Origin: Fidelibacterota bacterium
Lineage (GTDB): Bacteria > Fidelibacterota > Marinisomatia > Marinisomatales > Marinisomataceae
DNA: 64,000 nucleotides
Reading direction: 5' to 3'
NCBI GenBank assembly: GCA_019654715.1
Contig: BPEH01000004.1
Span: 1-64,000, forward strand
The translations under genes were made by a program, and so were the position numbers. Positions 1-8,101 of the stretch are shown here, one piece after another. Below the pieces are notes generated by a model. That model was not told the origin of the DNA, did no database searches, and saw only the letters and a program-made list of their open reading frames with translations. Position 1 is the first letter of the stretch. Every line of letters begins with the position of its first letter.

Positions 1-168
1 ATAGAAATAAGTATTGTCTTCAGAAATCGAATTAATTCTACCAGGCTGACTATACATTTCCCAATCAAACGGATCAAAACGATTGTCTGGCTGAGCAATT
101 AAAGGGTTAACAGAAAAAGCTATAAACAGAAATAATTGAATTAATTTATTTTTTATTTCTTCTGCCAT
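1..168 (-). CDS. Exported protein, N-terminal part only (runs off window)
   Basis: An open frame starts with ATG at 168 and runs uninterrupted to the window edge, giving 56 codons. The first 25 or so residues form a signal peptide: a short polar start, the hydrophobic core LIQLFLFIAFSV, and a likely cleavage after LIAQ. The mature part begins PDNRFDPFDWEMY. It overlaps the end of the ABC ATPase gene by 23 bases, so the two are probably co-transcribed. The function cannot be told from this fragment; I do not recognise the family. Confidence 0.6.
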   Translation of the reverse strand, partial: MAEEIKNKLIQLFLFIAFSVNPLIAQPDNRFDPFDWEMYSQPGRINSISEDNTYFY

Positions 169-838
169 AATTTGATCGTTTATAACCTTTTCTAATTTTT
201 GATATATGCCCATTATCTAAGTATATAACTACATTTGCAAATTGTTTCAGAAAATAATCGCTATGAGATGAAAGAAGAATTGTTGTTCCTAAGACATCAT
301 TCATTTTGAGTAATTTTCTTCGAAAAATCATTTCACTTTTGTTGTCTATATATACACCATAATCATCAATCAATAAAACTCTTGGATCTTTCTCTAAACC
401 AATAACAATTTTTAACCAATGTTTTTGTCCATCGGATAATTTGTTAATAGCGGTGTTCCAAATCATTTCTAAATTAAATGATGCAAAATGACGTTTCTGA
501 ATCTCTTTGTATTTTGATGGAAATGTTTTCTTTATAAAGTTTCCTGCTGAAGAATTCGAATCCAACATATTCGCATTTATATAATAAATTTCTTTTTCGC
601 GTTTTATGTTCCCAAAAAGACCTTTTTTAAAGGGCGATCCTTGATATAATAAATCTCCCTTAGATTGAACCTCATGACCGGACAGAACCTTCATTAAAGA
701 AGTTTTACCAGAACCTAAATTTCCACATAGACCATAAATCAATCCATTGTGAAATTTTAAAGTATTTATATCTAAAACTTTTTTTTCACCATAATTCAGC
801 ATCAGAGTGCTGATATTATAAATCTGCTTAAGCTCCAT
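146..838 (-). CDS. ABC transporter ATP-binding subunit
   Basis: A 230-residue ABC ATPase. Walker A is GNLGSGKT at residues 39-46, the signature is LSDGQ at 134-138, Walker B is LLIDD at 155-159, and a switch histidine lies in SSHS near 194. The usual catalytic glutamate after Walker B is Asp159, followed by YG rather than a proline. The start at 838 is supported by a strong Shine-Dalgarno GAGGAGG just upstream. No permease is visible in the window; the downstream overlapping gene encodes an exported protein of unknown role. The substrate is unknown. ATPase identity is sure, transport function is inferred. Confidence 0.85.
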   Translation of the reverse strand: MELKQIYNISTLMLNYGEKKVLDINTLKFHNGLIYGLCGNLGSGKTSLMKVLSGHEVQSKGDLLYQGSPFKKGLFGNIKREKEIYYINANMLDSNSSAGNFIKKTFPSKYKEIQKRHFASFNLEMIWNTAINKLSDGQKHWLKIVIGLEKDPRVLLIDDYGVYIDNKSEMIFRRKLLKMNDVLGTTILLSSHSDYFLKQFANVVIYLDNGHISKIRKGYKRSNYGRRNKK

Positions 839-871
839 ATTGCCTCCTCTAGAGACAGCGAAACTATTCTT

Positions 872-1807
872 TTATAAACTTTCTAAATATTTTTCTGCAT
901 CCATAGCAGCCATACATCCTGTTCCAGCTGCCGTAACTGCTTGTCTATAATAACTATCTTGCACATCTCCACATGCAAAAACTCCGGAAATATTCGTTAT
1001 CGTTGATTTCCCTTTTGTTTGAATATATCCTTGCTCATCTAAATCGAGTACATTTTGGAACTGTTCGGTATTAGGATTATGTCCAATAGCATAAAAAACA
1101 CCATCACAATTAAACTTGCTTTCTTCTCCGCTTAATGTGTTGGTTAATAATACACTACTAACTCCATCTTTTTGTGATCCAAAAATATCACTTACAACAA
1201 CATTTTTGATAATATCAATCTTTGGATTATTGAGAGATCTATCGATCATTATTTTTGATGCTCGAAACTCCTCTCTCCGATGAAGAATAGTAACTTTATT
1301 TGCAAATTTTGTTAAAAAATTTGCTTCTTCCATTGCCGAATCTCCTCCACCTACAACTACTATCTCTTTGTCTTTAAAAAAGTACCCATCGCAGGTAGCA
1401 CAGGTACTTACCCCATGTCCCATCAGTTCGTTCTCCGCATCGAGCCCTAATAATCTTGCAGATGCACCAGTAGAAATAATAACTGATTTGGTAAGATGTT
1501 CTTCATCTTCAACATAGACTTTAAATGGAGAGCTTGAAAAATCCACTCTCGATACATGTTTATAAAAACATTGAGCTCCAAATTTCTGAGCTTGTTTACG
1601 AAATAAATCCATCATATCTGGTCCTAAAACTCCGTCTGGAAATCCAGGATAATTCTCCACATCTGTGGTAATAGTTAGTTGGCCACCGGGTTGGTTTCCT
1701 TCAAAAACAATTGGATCTAGATTAGCACGCGCTGCATAAATCGCAGCAGTAAGTCCAGCTGGACCAGAACCAATAATGATGGTTTTATGAATAGTTTTAT
1801 CTGTCAC
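872..1807 (-). CDS. trxB: Thioredoxin reductase
   Basis: NADPH-dependent flavoprotein that reduces thioredoxin in the cytoplasm. The 311 residues fit the family. The FAD-binding GSGPAG lies at 13-18, the redox-active CATC at 136-139, and the NADPH-binding GGGDSA at 153-158. A C-terminal segment with GVFACGDV is the second FAD contact typical of the family. It lies directly downstream of its substrate gene trxA (19-base gap, same strand), so the pair is a self-contained thioredoxin system. No frameshift or missing residue is seen. Confidence 0.97.
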   Translation of the reverse strand: MTDKTIHKTIIIGSGPAGLTAAIYAARANLDPIVFEGNQPGGQLTITTDVENYPGFPDGVLGPDMMDLFRKQAQKFGAQCFYKHVSRVDFSSSPFKVYVEDEEHLTKSVIISTGASARLLGLDAENELMGHGVSTCATCDGYFFKDKEIVVVGGGDSAMEEANFLTKFANKVTILHRREEFRASKIMIDRSLNNPKIDIIKNVVVSDIFGSQKDGVSSVLLTNTLSGEESKFNCDGVFYAIGHNPNTEQFQNVLDLDEQGYIQTKGKSTITNISGVFACGDVQDSYYRQAVTAAGTGCMAAMDAEKYLESL

Positions 1808-1826
1808 TAAACTAATTTGTTTAATA

Positions 1827-2159
1827 TTAACTTTCTACAATTTGGGTAATATTATCTACTAATGTCTGCTTAGATTGAAGACCAACTTCTTGTCGTGTTA
1901 TTTCTCCATTACTAAAAAACAATAAAGTTGGTATACTACGGATACCGTATTTTACGGGTATTTCTTTAACTTCATCGACATTTACCTTGCCTATAAGGAC
2001 TTTATCGCCGAATTCATTAGAAATTTCATCTAGAATTGGTGTTATAGCTTTACATGGACCGCACCATTCAGCCCAAAAATCTACAATTACAAGTTTTTCT
2101 GACTTGAGTACAAGTTTTTCAAAATTGCCATCTGTGATTTCGACAGTATTATTAGACAT
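1827..2159 (-). CDS. trxA: Thioredoxin
   Basis: A 110-residue classical thioredoxin with the active site WCGPC at residues 32-36 and the cis-proline loop SIPTLL in the second half. No signal peptide or membrane segment, so it is cytoplasmic. It is followed by trxB, forming a two-gene reductant module. It starts at 2159 (MSNNTVEITDGNF). An 88-base gap separates it from tyrS upstream and contains a weak hairpin that may end the smpB-tyrS transcript. Confidence 0.97.
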   Translation of the reverse strand: MSNNTVEITDGNFEKLVLKSEKLVIVDFWAEWCGPCKAITPILDEISNEFGDKVLIGKVNVDEVKEIPVKYGIRSIPTLLFFSNGEITRQEVGLQSKQTLVDNITQIVES

Positions 2160-2219
2160 AAATTCCCTAAATCGTATTTAAATAACTACCGAATTTATGA
2201 GAATAATTCACTTTGGGTA

Positions 2220-2250
2220 ACAAAAAAATAAGATAAAACTAATTTTATTA
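2220..2250 (-). terminator. Weak rho-independent terminator after tyrS
   Basis: Read on the minus strand, a six-pair AT-only stem (ATAAAA / TTTTAT, plus-strand 2233-2238 and 2243-2248, four-base loop) is followed by CTTATTTTTTTG. It overlaps the tyrS stop codon. The stem is weak, so termination may be partial. Confidence 0.4.
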
Positions 2251-3459
2251 GCTTAATACTCTTAGAAAACGTCTTTTTCCAACCTTAATTACAAATTCGC
2301 CACAACCTTTTTTGAGAATATGCGCTAGATCGTTACAAACTTTCCCATCTATTTTAACCGCATTTTGTGTCATTAGACGCTTGGCTTCTGCTTTGCTTGA
2401 AACAAGATTCTGCGATACAAGAATATCAATCATATTAGAATCTGTATCAATAGTGAGGGTTGGAATATCATCTGGAATGTCTTTTTTAATAAATATTTTG
2501 TCAAATGCATCTTCAGCTTTCTTTGCTTTATTATCGTCATAATAACGGGAAACTAAATCTCTTGCTAAATCTCGCTTGATATCACGTGGATTTATTGAAG
2601 AATCGCTCAATTTTTTATCGATAGAAGCTAATTTATCTCTATCGGCAAAAACAGCTAATTTGTAGTATTTTTTAATCATATCATCACTAATTGATAATAA
2701 TTTTCCATACATATCTTCTGGAGAATCATCGAAAGCAATATAATTATCATATGATTTCGACATCTTCTCTACCCCATCAGTCCCCTCTAATAAAGGAAGA
2801 GTAACAATAATTTGAGGATCTTGATCATACTCTCTTTGTAAATCTCTACCAACTAATAAATTAAACTTTTGATCGGTACCACCCAATTCCACATCTGCAT
2901 TAATCTCAACCGAGTCCATTGCTTGTGCCAAAGGATACAAAAATTCATGCATTGAAATAGGAATTTCGGATTCAAAACGTTTTGTAAAATCATCACGCTC
3001 AATCATACGAGCAACAGTATACTTACTACTCATATTTATCACATCTTCGAATGTCATTTTGTTAAGCCAAGTACTATTGAATAAGACTTTAAGGCTTTTT
3101 ACATCAAGTACTGCTTTAGATTGCTCAATATAGGACTTTGCATTCACTTTTGCTTCATCTATGGTAAGCTGCGGACGTGTTTTATTGCGTTCAGAAGGGT
3201 CTCCAATCATGGCTGTAAAATCACCAATAACTAGTATTGCTTGGTGTCCTAAATCTTGAAAGTCTCGTAGTTTTTGTAATACAACAGCATGCCCAATATG
3301 TAAATCTGGCCTACTAGGATCACAACCTAACTTAACAATAAGTGGGGTGTTCTCGTCGATAGATTGCTCTAATTTCTTACGAAGATCTTTAAGCGGAATA
3401 ACCTCTTCTGTTCCCCTCGAAATGATTTCTAATTGGTCATCAACAGGTAAAAAACCCAT
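2248..3459 (-). CDS. tyrS: Tyrosyl-tRNA synthetase
   Basis: Class I aminoacyl-tRNA synthetase charging tRNA-Tyr, 403 residues. The nucleotide-binding HIGH is at residues 54-57 and KMSKS at 232-236, which places it in the KMSKS-type bacterial TyrS group. The last roughly 60 residues form an S4 RNA-binding domain. The stop codon of smpB and the start codon of tyrS share a base (TAATG), so translation is probably coupled. The frame is intact from start to stop. Confidence 0.96.
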   Translation of the reverse strand: MGFLPVDDQLEIISRGTEEVIPLKDLRKKLEQSIDENTPLIVKLGCDPSRPDLHIGHAVVLQKLRDFQDLGHQAILVIGDFTAMIGDPSERNKTRPQLTIDEAKVNAKSYIEQSKAVLDVKSLKVLFNSTWLNKMTFEDVINMSSKYTVARMIERDDFTKRFESEIPISMHEFLYPLAQAMDSVEINADVELGGTDQKFNLLVGRDLQREYDQDPQIIVTLPLLEGTDGVEKMSKSYDNYIAFDDSPEDMYGKLLSISDDMIKKYYKLAVFADRDKLASIDKKLSDSSINPRDIKRDLARDLVSRYYDDNKAKKAEDAFDKIFIKKDIPDDIPTLTIDTDSNMIDILVSQNLVSSKAEAKRLMTQNAVKIDGKVCNDLAHILKKGCGEFVIKVGKRRFLRVLS

Positions 3460-3914
3460 TACCTTTTCCTCATTTCTCGTCGAGCTTCTCTTTCTAAGTC
3501 TTTGATTTTCAAGGCTTCTTTTTTCTGATATGTTTTTTTTCCTTTAGCAGTAGCGAACTCAACCTTTGCTACGCTACCTTTAAAATACACTTTTAAAGGG
3601 ACAATAGTTAATCCTTTTTGTGCAACAATATCTTTTAAGCGAAGGAGTTCTTTTTTATGTAACAATAGTTCACGGTTTCTCGTCGGGTGATGTCCTTCAA
3701 ATCCGGTGTGTGAATAACGACTTATATGGGCTCCAATTAGCAAGATTTTGTTATCTTTTATAGCAATAAAACTATCCTTTAAATTTAGCTTTTTTTCGCG
3801 CAAACTTTTAACCTCACTACCTAAAAGAACCATGCCTGCTTCATAGCGATCAAGGATAGTATAGCGATAAAATGCTTTTTTATTGTTACTAATTATCTCT
3901 ATATTTTCGTTCAT
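3459..3914 (-). CDS. smpB: SsrA-binding protein SmpB
   Basis: Protein partner of tmRNA in rescue of stalled ribosomes. The 151 residues contain the family landmarks: an N-terminal NKKAFYRYTILDRYEAG strand, GSEVKSLREKKLNLKDSF, the GHHPTRNRELLLHK region and a basic C-terminal tail with KGKKTYQKKE. It is first in a two-gene unit with tyrS and overlaps it by one base. No ssrA gene is recognisable in the window. Confidence 0.96.
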   Translation of the reverse strand: MNENIEIISNNKKAFYRYTILDRYEAGMVLLGSEVKSLREKKLNLKDSFIAIKDNKILLIGAHISRYSHTGFEGHHPTRNRELLLHKKELLRLKDIVAQKGLTIVPLKVYFKGSVAKVEFATAKGKKTYQKKEALKIKDLEREARREMRKR

Positions 3915-4060
3915 AAAAAAAGTTAAGCAATTTTATAATTATTTTCTTAAATTAAAATATTGTTGAATATAAGAAGTTTTCAACATTATGTGGAAAATAA
4001 TTGTGTGTTAATATATTTTGTATCATATTCTAATAAAAAGTTTAAAAAGAAATTATCAAT

Positions 4061-4549
4061 ATGAGTAGTATTTACAAACGAAAAAGAAATGGAAAAAATG
4101 ATGGATATATTATGTATTCAATTTATGCGTACGATCCATTAAAAAATAAAAAAAGATATTTTAATATAACTTTGGGAAAACTCGGCCCTACCCTAACTTG
4201 GAAAGATTGTTTAAAACAGCAAAAAGAGCTAGATCGAGTATTTGACATCAAAAAAGGCGGCAAAGAAGAACTCACCCTCAATAATGCAATAAAAACCTAT
4301 CTACAGCATAAAAAGATTCATTTTAGGACAAAACCACCGAAGCCATCCACGATTACGCTAATTTCCTATCATTTAAACACCTTGCAAAATGCCATAGCTA
4401 CCCGATATGGACGAGGCATTATGATTAAACACCTCTCTCCTTCAATTCTAGATTGGTATTGGAACATAAGGAAAGAAAGATTAAAGCCTAGTTCTATCAT
4501 AGTTCATGAAAGAATCGTAAAAAGTTTCCTGGACTGGACTAAAAACTAG
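4061..4549 (+). CDS. Tyrosine-recombinase N-terminal fragment (DNA-binding domains only)
   Basis: 162 residues resembling the N-terminal half of a phage-type tyrosine recombinase. There is a basic arm-binding-like start (IYKRKRNGKNDGY) and then a SAM-like core-binding domain around 72-160 (TLNNAIKTYL, PSTITLISYHLNTL, SSIIVHERIVKSFLDW). The catalytic R...HxxR...Y domain is absent. The stop codon falls six bases before the 3' end of tRNA-Gly on the other strand, so nothing more of an integrase can follow. It may be a relic left at an attachment site, or a stand-alone DNA-binding protein. The assignment rests on general resemblance. Confidence 0.55.
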   Translation: MSSIYKRKRNGKNDGYIMYSIYAYDPLKNKKRYFNITLGKLGPTLTWKDCLKQQKELDRVFDIKKGGKEELTLNNAIKTYLQHKKIHFRTKPPKPSTITLISYHLNTLQNAIATRYGRGIMIKHLSPSILDWYWNIRKERLKPSSIIVHERIVKSFLDWTKN

Positions 4550-4555
4550 CTATTG

Positions 4556-4627
4556 AGCGAGTGACGAGATTCGAACTCGCGACCCCAACCTTGGCAAGGT
4601 TATGCTCTACCACTGAGCTACACTCGC
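4556..4627 (-). tRNA. tRNA-Gly (GCC)
   Basis: The minus strand folds as a full cloverleaf. The acceptor stem is GCGAGTG / CACTCGC, the D-arm carries AGCTCAGTGGTAGAGC, the anticodon loop reads CTTGCCAAG with anticodon GCC, and the T-arm holds GTTCGAATC. CCA is not encoded; the 3' flank reads TCAATAG. The 3' end abuts the integrase fragment, a common integration target. Confidence 0.96.
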
Positions 4628-4700
4628 ATGTGTTGTCCATAATAAAAAAGAATTATCGTTTTTCAAAAGAAAAATCCCTTGTTATGAGTCTAATTTTGAA

Positions 4701-5834
4701 TTAGTGCTGATGACCGTCTTCTTCAAAGGGAAAATCAGCATTATCTGCTACTTTTTTGACAAAAGCAGCAACTTTTTTATCCTCTTTCATTGATTTTTCA
4801 AGAGGAATAATCGTGAAAAGATTGAAATTATTACTGTTGAATTCTTTCTTTAAAAATTCCTCGAGATCTTTAGCTTCTTTTTTATAATTATTTATCAATT
4901 GTAACATACCTGGTTGGCCAGCATAAATTTCGTTAAGTGTTTTTGAAGGATCCCTGCTTTTATATCTATTCAAACTATTGCTTATATAATTTATTCTAGA
5001 ATATGACGGTGAAGCATCCGTTATGGGCATTTTAGGATCTTTCAAATATAGATTAACAATACTTAGACGTTTTCCTTGGATTCCACCTGCATAAATGAAT
5101 GGACCATCTTGTCTTTGTTGGGTCTTTGGTTCAGTAAAATATTTTACGCCGCTTAAAAATATATAGTCCGCTCTGGGAAAAGCATTTGCTAAATCGATAG
5201 TATTATTATCGCTGATATCAATCAGAATCACCACAATATCAACAGAATCAATAATTTTATCAATATTCTTGTTTCCTTCAGATACAAAATCTTTATTTAT
5301 CACTGAATTATGTTTTGTTGCTTCACTCAACCCAACAATACCAATATCTACCCCTTTAGAAGAAACAATGTGGTAAGGTGAAAACAATAATTCTTCATTT
5401 TTGTCATATAAGTTTGCAGATACAAACTTGATTGTTGTTCGAGAAGTAACATCTTTAAGAAAATCTAAACCTCCTTTAAAGTCATTAGAACCAACATTGA
5501 TTACATTATGGTTTAATAATTCCATGGCCTTAACCAAATTCTCTGCTTTATATTTCTTATCTTTAAGAGAAAGTTGGTCTGGATTAACTTCATTGCTGTC
5601 AAACAGCATATTTCCAGCATCAAGCAAAATTGGGTTTTGCTTGCTCATATCTATCATTGCTGTATTGATAAAATGAGCCTTTCTGGCTAACCCACCAAGA
5701 GGATTGTTTGGACAACCACAATCATAGAATTCAGAAAAAACATTCGAAGTAGATACCATCGTAATGTGAGTCTGATTAATATTAGCCTGAGCAATAAGAA
5801 CGCTACATAAAAGTAATAAAATAGATTTTTTCAT
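4701..5834 (-). CDS. Exported metallophosphatase / 5'-nucleotidase-like protein with altered metal motifs
   Basis: 377 residues with a signal peptide (KKSILLLLCSVLIAQA). The overall pattern follows the UshA/YfkN-type calcineurin-like phosphoesterases: an opening strand, the segment DCGCPNNPLGGLARKA at about 38-53, then LLDAGNMLFD and NVGSNDF where canonical enzymes have GNHE. The usual opening D-x-H metal ligands are not visible (STSNVFSEF) and GNHE is GSND, so activity may differ. Cys39 and Cys41 belong to a CGC variant group known from some exported members. It overlaps the upstream PepSY-TM gene (TAATG), suggesting joint expression. C-terminal residues are His-rich (DGHQH). Confidence 0.6.
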   Translation of the reverse strand: MKKSILLLLCSVLIAQANINQTHITMVSTSNVFSEFYDCGCPNNPLGGLARKAHFINTAMIDMSKQNPILLDAGNMLFDSNEVNPDQLSLKDKKYKAENLVKAMELLNHNVINVGSNDFKGGLDFLKDVTSRTTIKFVSANLYDKNEELLFSPYHIVSSKGVDIGIVGLSEATKHNSVINKDFVSEGNKNIDKIIDSVDIVVILIDISDNNTIDLANAFPRADYIFLSGVKYFTEPKTQQRQDGPFIYAGGIQGKRLSIVNLYLKDPKMPITDASPSYSRINYISNSLNRYKSRDPSKTLNEIYAGQPGMLQLINNYKKEAKDLEEFLKKEFNSNNFNLFTIIPLEKSMKEDKKVAAFVKKVADNADFPFEEDGHQH

Positions 5835-6346
5835 TATTTTAATTTACTCTTTTTACCTCTTACCGACAACGGCAATAAAAACATATAGATACCCGATAAA
5901 GACATAATAATTAATAAGATTCCTGCAGGTAAAAACCAACCAAATTTGACATAATTAGTAAAGAAAGAACCGTCGTGTACAGATTCAATAACATCGGACC
6001 TTCTATACTCAACAGATAATACTTCCTTAGTTTCGTTGTCAATTTGAATTTCCCATCGATTATGTGATTTAATTTTTGATATTCCATCAGTTGGACGAAC
6101 GTCTATCCTATCAATATCTGCCCAGGATTTAATCCCTGCTTCTGGAATAGATTTTGCCGCTTCCAATATTTCTTCAAATTCGATAGATGGAATACTATTA
6201 ACTCCTTGTTGAATTGGCGGCTGAATCCAATCAGATTGTTTCTTTAATTGTAATAAAACTCCCGTCGAAAAAATCACCAAAACAGGTATAAAGATAAAAG
6301 GAGATATCCAATAATGAATTTTGCGTAGCTGTTTATTTAATTTCAA
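5834..6346 (-). CDS. PepSY-associated transmembrane protein
   Basis: 170 residues with two membrane spans, one near 12-33 after the start RKIHYWISPFIFIPV and one near 138-160 (FLPAGILLIIMSLSGIYMFLLPL), with a roughly 100-residue periplasmic part between them. The R-K-I-H-x-W start, the GVLLQLKK exit and the HDGSFF segment before helix two are typical of PepSY-TM proteins, which occur in iron-reductase-like or periplasmic inhibitory contexts. It is coupled to the downstream metallophosphatase-like gene by a TAATG overlap. The specific role is unknown. Confidence 0.7.
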   Translation of the reverse strand: MKLNKQLRKIHYWISPFIFIPVLVIFSTGVLLQLKKQSDWIQPPIQQGVNSIPSIEFEEILEAAKSIPEAGIKSWADIDRIDVRPTDGISKIKSHNRWEIQIDNETKEVLSVEYRRSDVIESVHDGSFFTNYVKFGWFLPAGILLIIMSLSGIYMFLLPLSVRGKKSKLK

Positions 6347-6364
6347 TTTCGCGCACTTCTAAAA

Positions 6365-6964
6365 CTAGTTATCTAATACTTCGCTTTTTGTTGTAATGCG
6401 AACTGTCATTTCAACTTTATCCAATGGATTATCATTTTGATCTCTATCAACATTCACAACTGAATCAATCACATCTAACCCATCAATTACTTTCCCAAAA
6501 ACGGTGTAATTATTATCAAGTAAATTTGCATCATCATGACAAATAAAAAACTGGCTAGATGCGCTGTTAGGATCGTTGGTACGTGCCATCGATAAAATAC
6601 CTTTTACATGTGAAATTTCGTTGAATTCTTGAGGGATTAACCATGTATTTGAATCATTTTCATCTCCAATACCAAAAAACTTACCAGCTCTACCTCCAGT
6701 TCCATGCGTTGATCTATCTTCATTTTTTGAGTTTGGATCTCCTCCCTGAATCACAAAACCCGGGATAACACGATGAAATGTAGTCCCATCAAAATATCCT
6801 TCATTTGCTAATACAGTAAAACTTTCAACATGCATTGGAGCCACATCTGGATAGAATTCTACCACCATATCTCCAAATTTTGTTGAAATTACTGCAACAT
6901 TCTCTTCTTTTGCGCAACCCATAAATACACTCCCCAATATTAAAAAAGCGATTATTTTTTTCAT
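6365..6964 (-). CDS. Cyclophilin-type peptidyl-prolyl isomerase, lipoprotein
   Basis: 199 residues. A lipoprotein signal ends in the lipobox GSVFMGC (Cys16), so it is probably anchored in the periplasm. The cyclophilin fold follows: YFDGTTFHRVIPGFVIQGGDP, then SMARTNDPNSASSQFFI and the TVFGKVIDG strand, which include the active-site F-H-R and S-S-Q-F-F-I patterns. It should catalyse prolyl cis-trans isomerisation in exported proteins. The start overlaps the stop of the PHP-domain gene upstream (TAATG). Confidence 0.93.
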   Translation of the reverse strand: MKKIIAFLILGSVFMGCAKEENVAVISTKFGDMVVEFYPDVAPMHVESFTVLANEGYFDGTTFHRVIPGFVIQGGDPNSKNEDRSTHGTGGRAGKFFGIGDENDSNTWLIPQEFNEISHVKGILSMARTNDPNSASSQFFICHDDANLLDNNYTVFGKVIDGLDVIDSVVNVDRDQNDNPLDKVEMTVRITTKSEVLDN

Positions 6965-8101
6965 TATTTAATCTTTAAGCTAATAACAGGGTGTTTTCGA
7001 GGTGCAGAAATAGCATTTTGTACTTCAAATTCTAAAGAAAATGATTCCAATACTCCTTTTGTTAGTACTGATAATTTGATAGTATCTTGGGCTGGAATTT
7101 CTACTAAATCGCTATTAGCAAAGAAATTAAAACTACTATTATTCTTTAATATAAAACGAACATCTGATTTATTCTTGATCCTTATATGAGCGGCATCTCT
7201 TTTATACTCCACAGACACAACTTCTAAACTTGCATAAATTAATGGCAATAACCATTCTCTCTACCAATCAATGTATTCCTATTCCAAACAACGGTTTGCT
7301 TTTTAAATAAAGCTTTCTTTATTGCTTTCTCACTTTTTTCTTTGGCAAAAACCAATGTCACAGGACGGTGTCCCCTTCTGAAATTTCATAATCCCAATCA
7401 ACCAAACCATGAATATCTGAATTGCCAATAATAGTCAAATCGTAGTCTAAAGCTATTTGTAATGCTTCCTCAGAATATTCGAACTCATTTACTACCTCTA
7501 TTCCATGTAAATACCCTTTGCTAAACAATGTCTTGTGCATTTCTATGATTTTCACATCTCCATACTGTTCTTGTCTCCAAGTAGGATGATTCCAAAAAAC
7601 AAATGCTTTTTGTTTATTTGCTGCTTTAAAAGGTCTCATATCATCTTTTGGTACAATACCAGCAATTTCATCTGCACTATGTAACTTATTCGCATCTTCT
7701 AGAAAAATTGCATTGGCGTGTCCTAAAGGCATTCTTCTTGTTATTTCTGCTCCATTAATTACTAACAAATCACTATTACTATATTTTTTCGCTAATTGGT
7801 AAGATCGATTGCGATCAAGATGTGGAATATCGTCAATATGTGGTTGATATTCTAAATGTTCTGTCACAGCTAAAACATCAATTTTATCTCGCTGAGCTTC
7901 CTCTACACGTATGTCAGGCCAGACACTTCCATCTGAAAAAACGCTATGTGTGTGAAAATCACAGACTAAGGTCAGATGATTATCAAGATCTGGAAAGGTA
8001 ATCTCTCGATTTGAAGATAGTTGCTGTGCGTGCAATACAGCACAGCAACTAATAATCAATAGGATATTTTTGCTATTATTCAGCAGAAATCTCTCTCGCA
8101 T
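6964..8101 (-). CDS. PHP-domain phosphoesterase-like exported protein, frameshifted
   Basis: One gene split by two one-base frameshifts. The N-terminal part (8101 to about 7366) has a signal peptide (ILLIISCCAVLHA) and the PHP motif FHTHSVFSDG, with further HADEI-like, WNHPTW and GNSDIHG metal-site segments. After SEGD the frame must shift at a GGGG run near 7366 to read GHRPVTLVFAKE and on to NTLIGRE; a second shift near 7253 gives WLLPLIYASLEVVSVEY and the beta-rich tail ending at 6964. This joined order matches homologous PHP proteins as I know them. The ATG at 8101 is preferred over one at 8137 because it begins the signal peptide; it overlaps the upstream gene by 26 bases. The substrate is unknown. 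Confidence 0.8.

Noticed and set aside
4061-4549. A complete, active integrase
   Set aside because: No R, HxxR or Y catalytic residues; the tRNA follows at once, leaving no room for the domain even with a frameshift.
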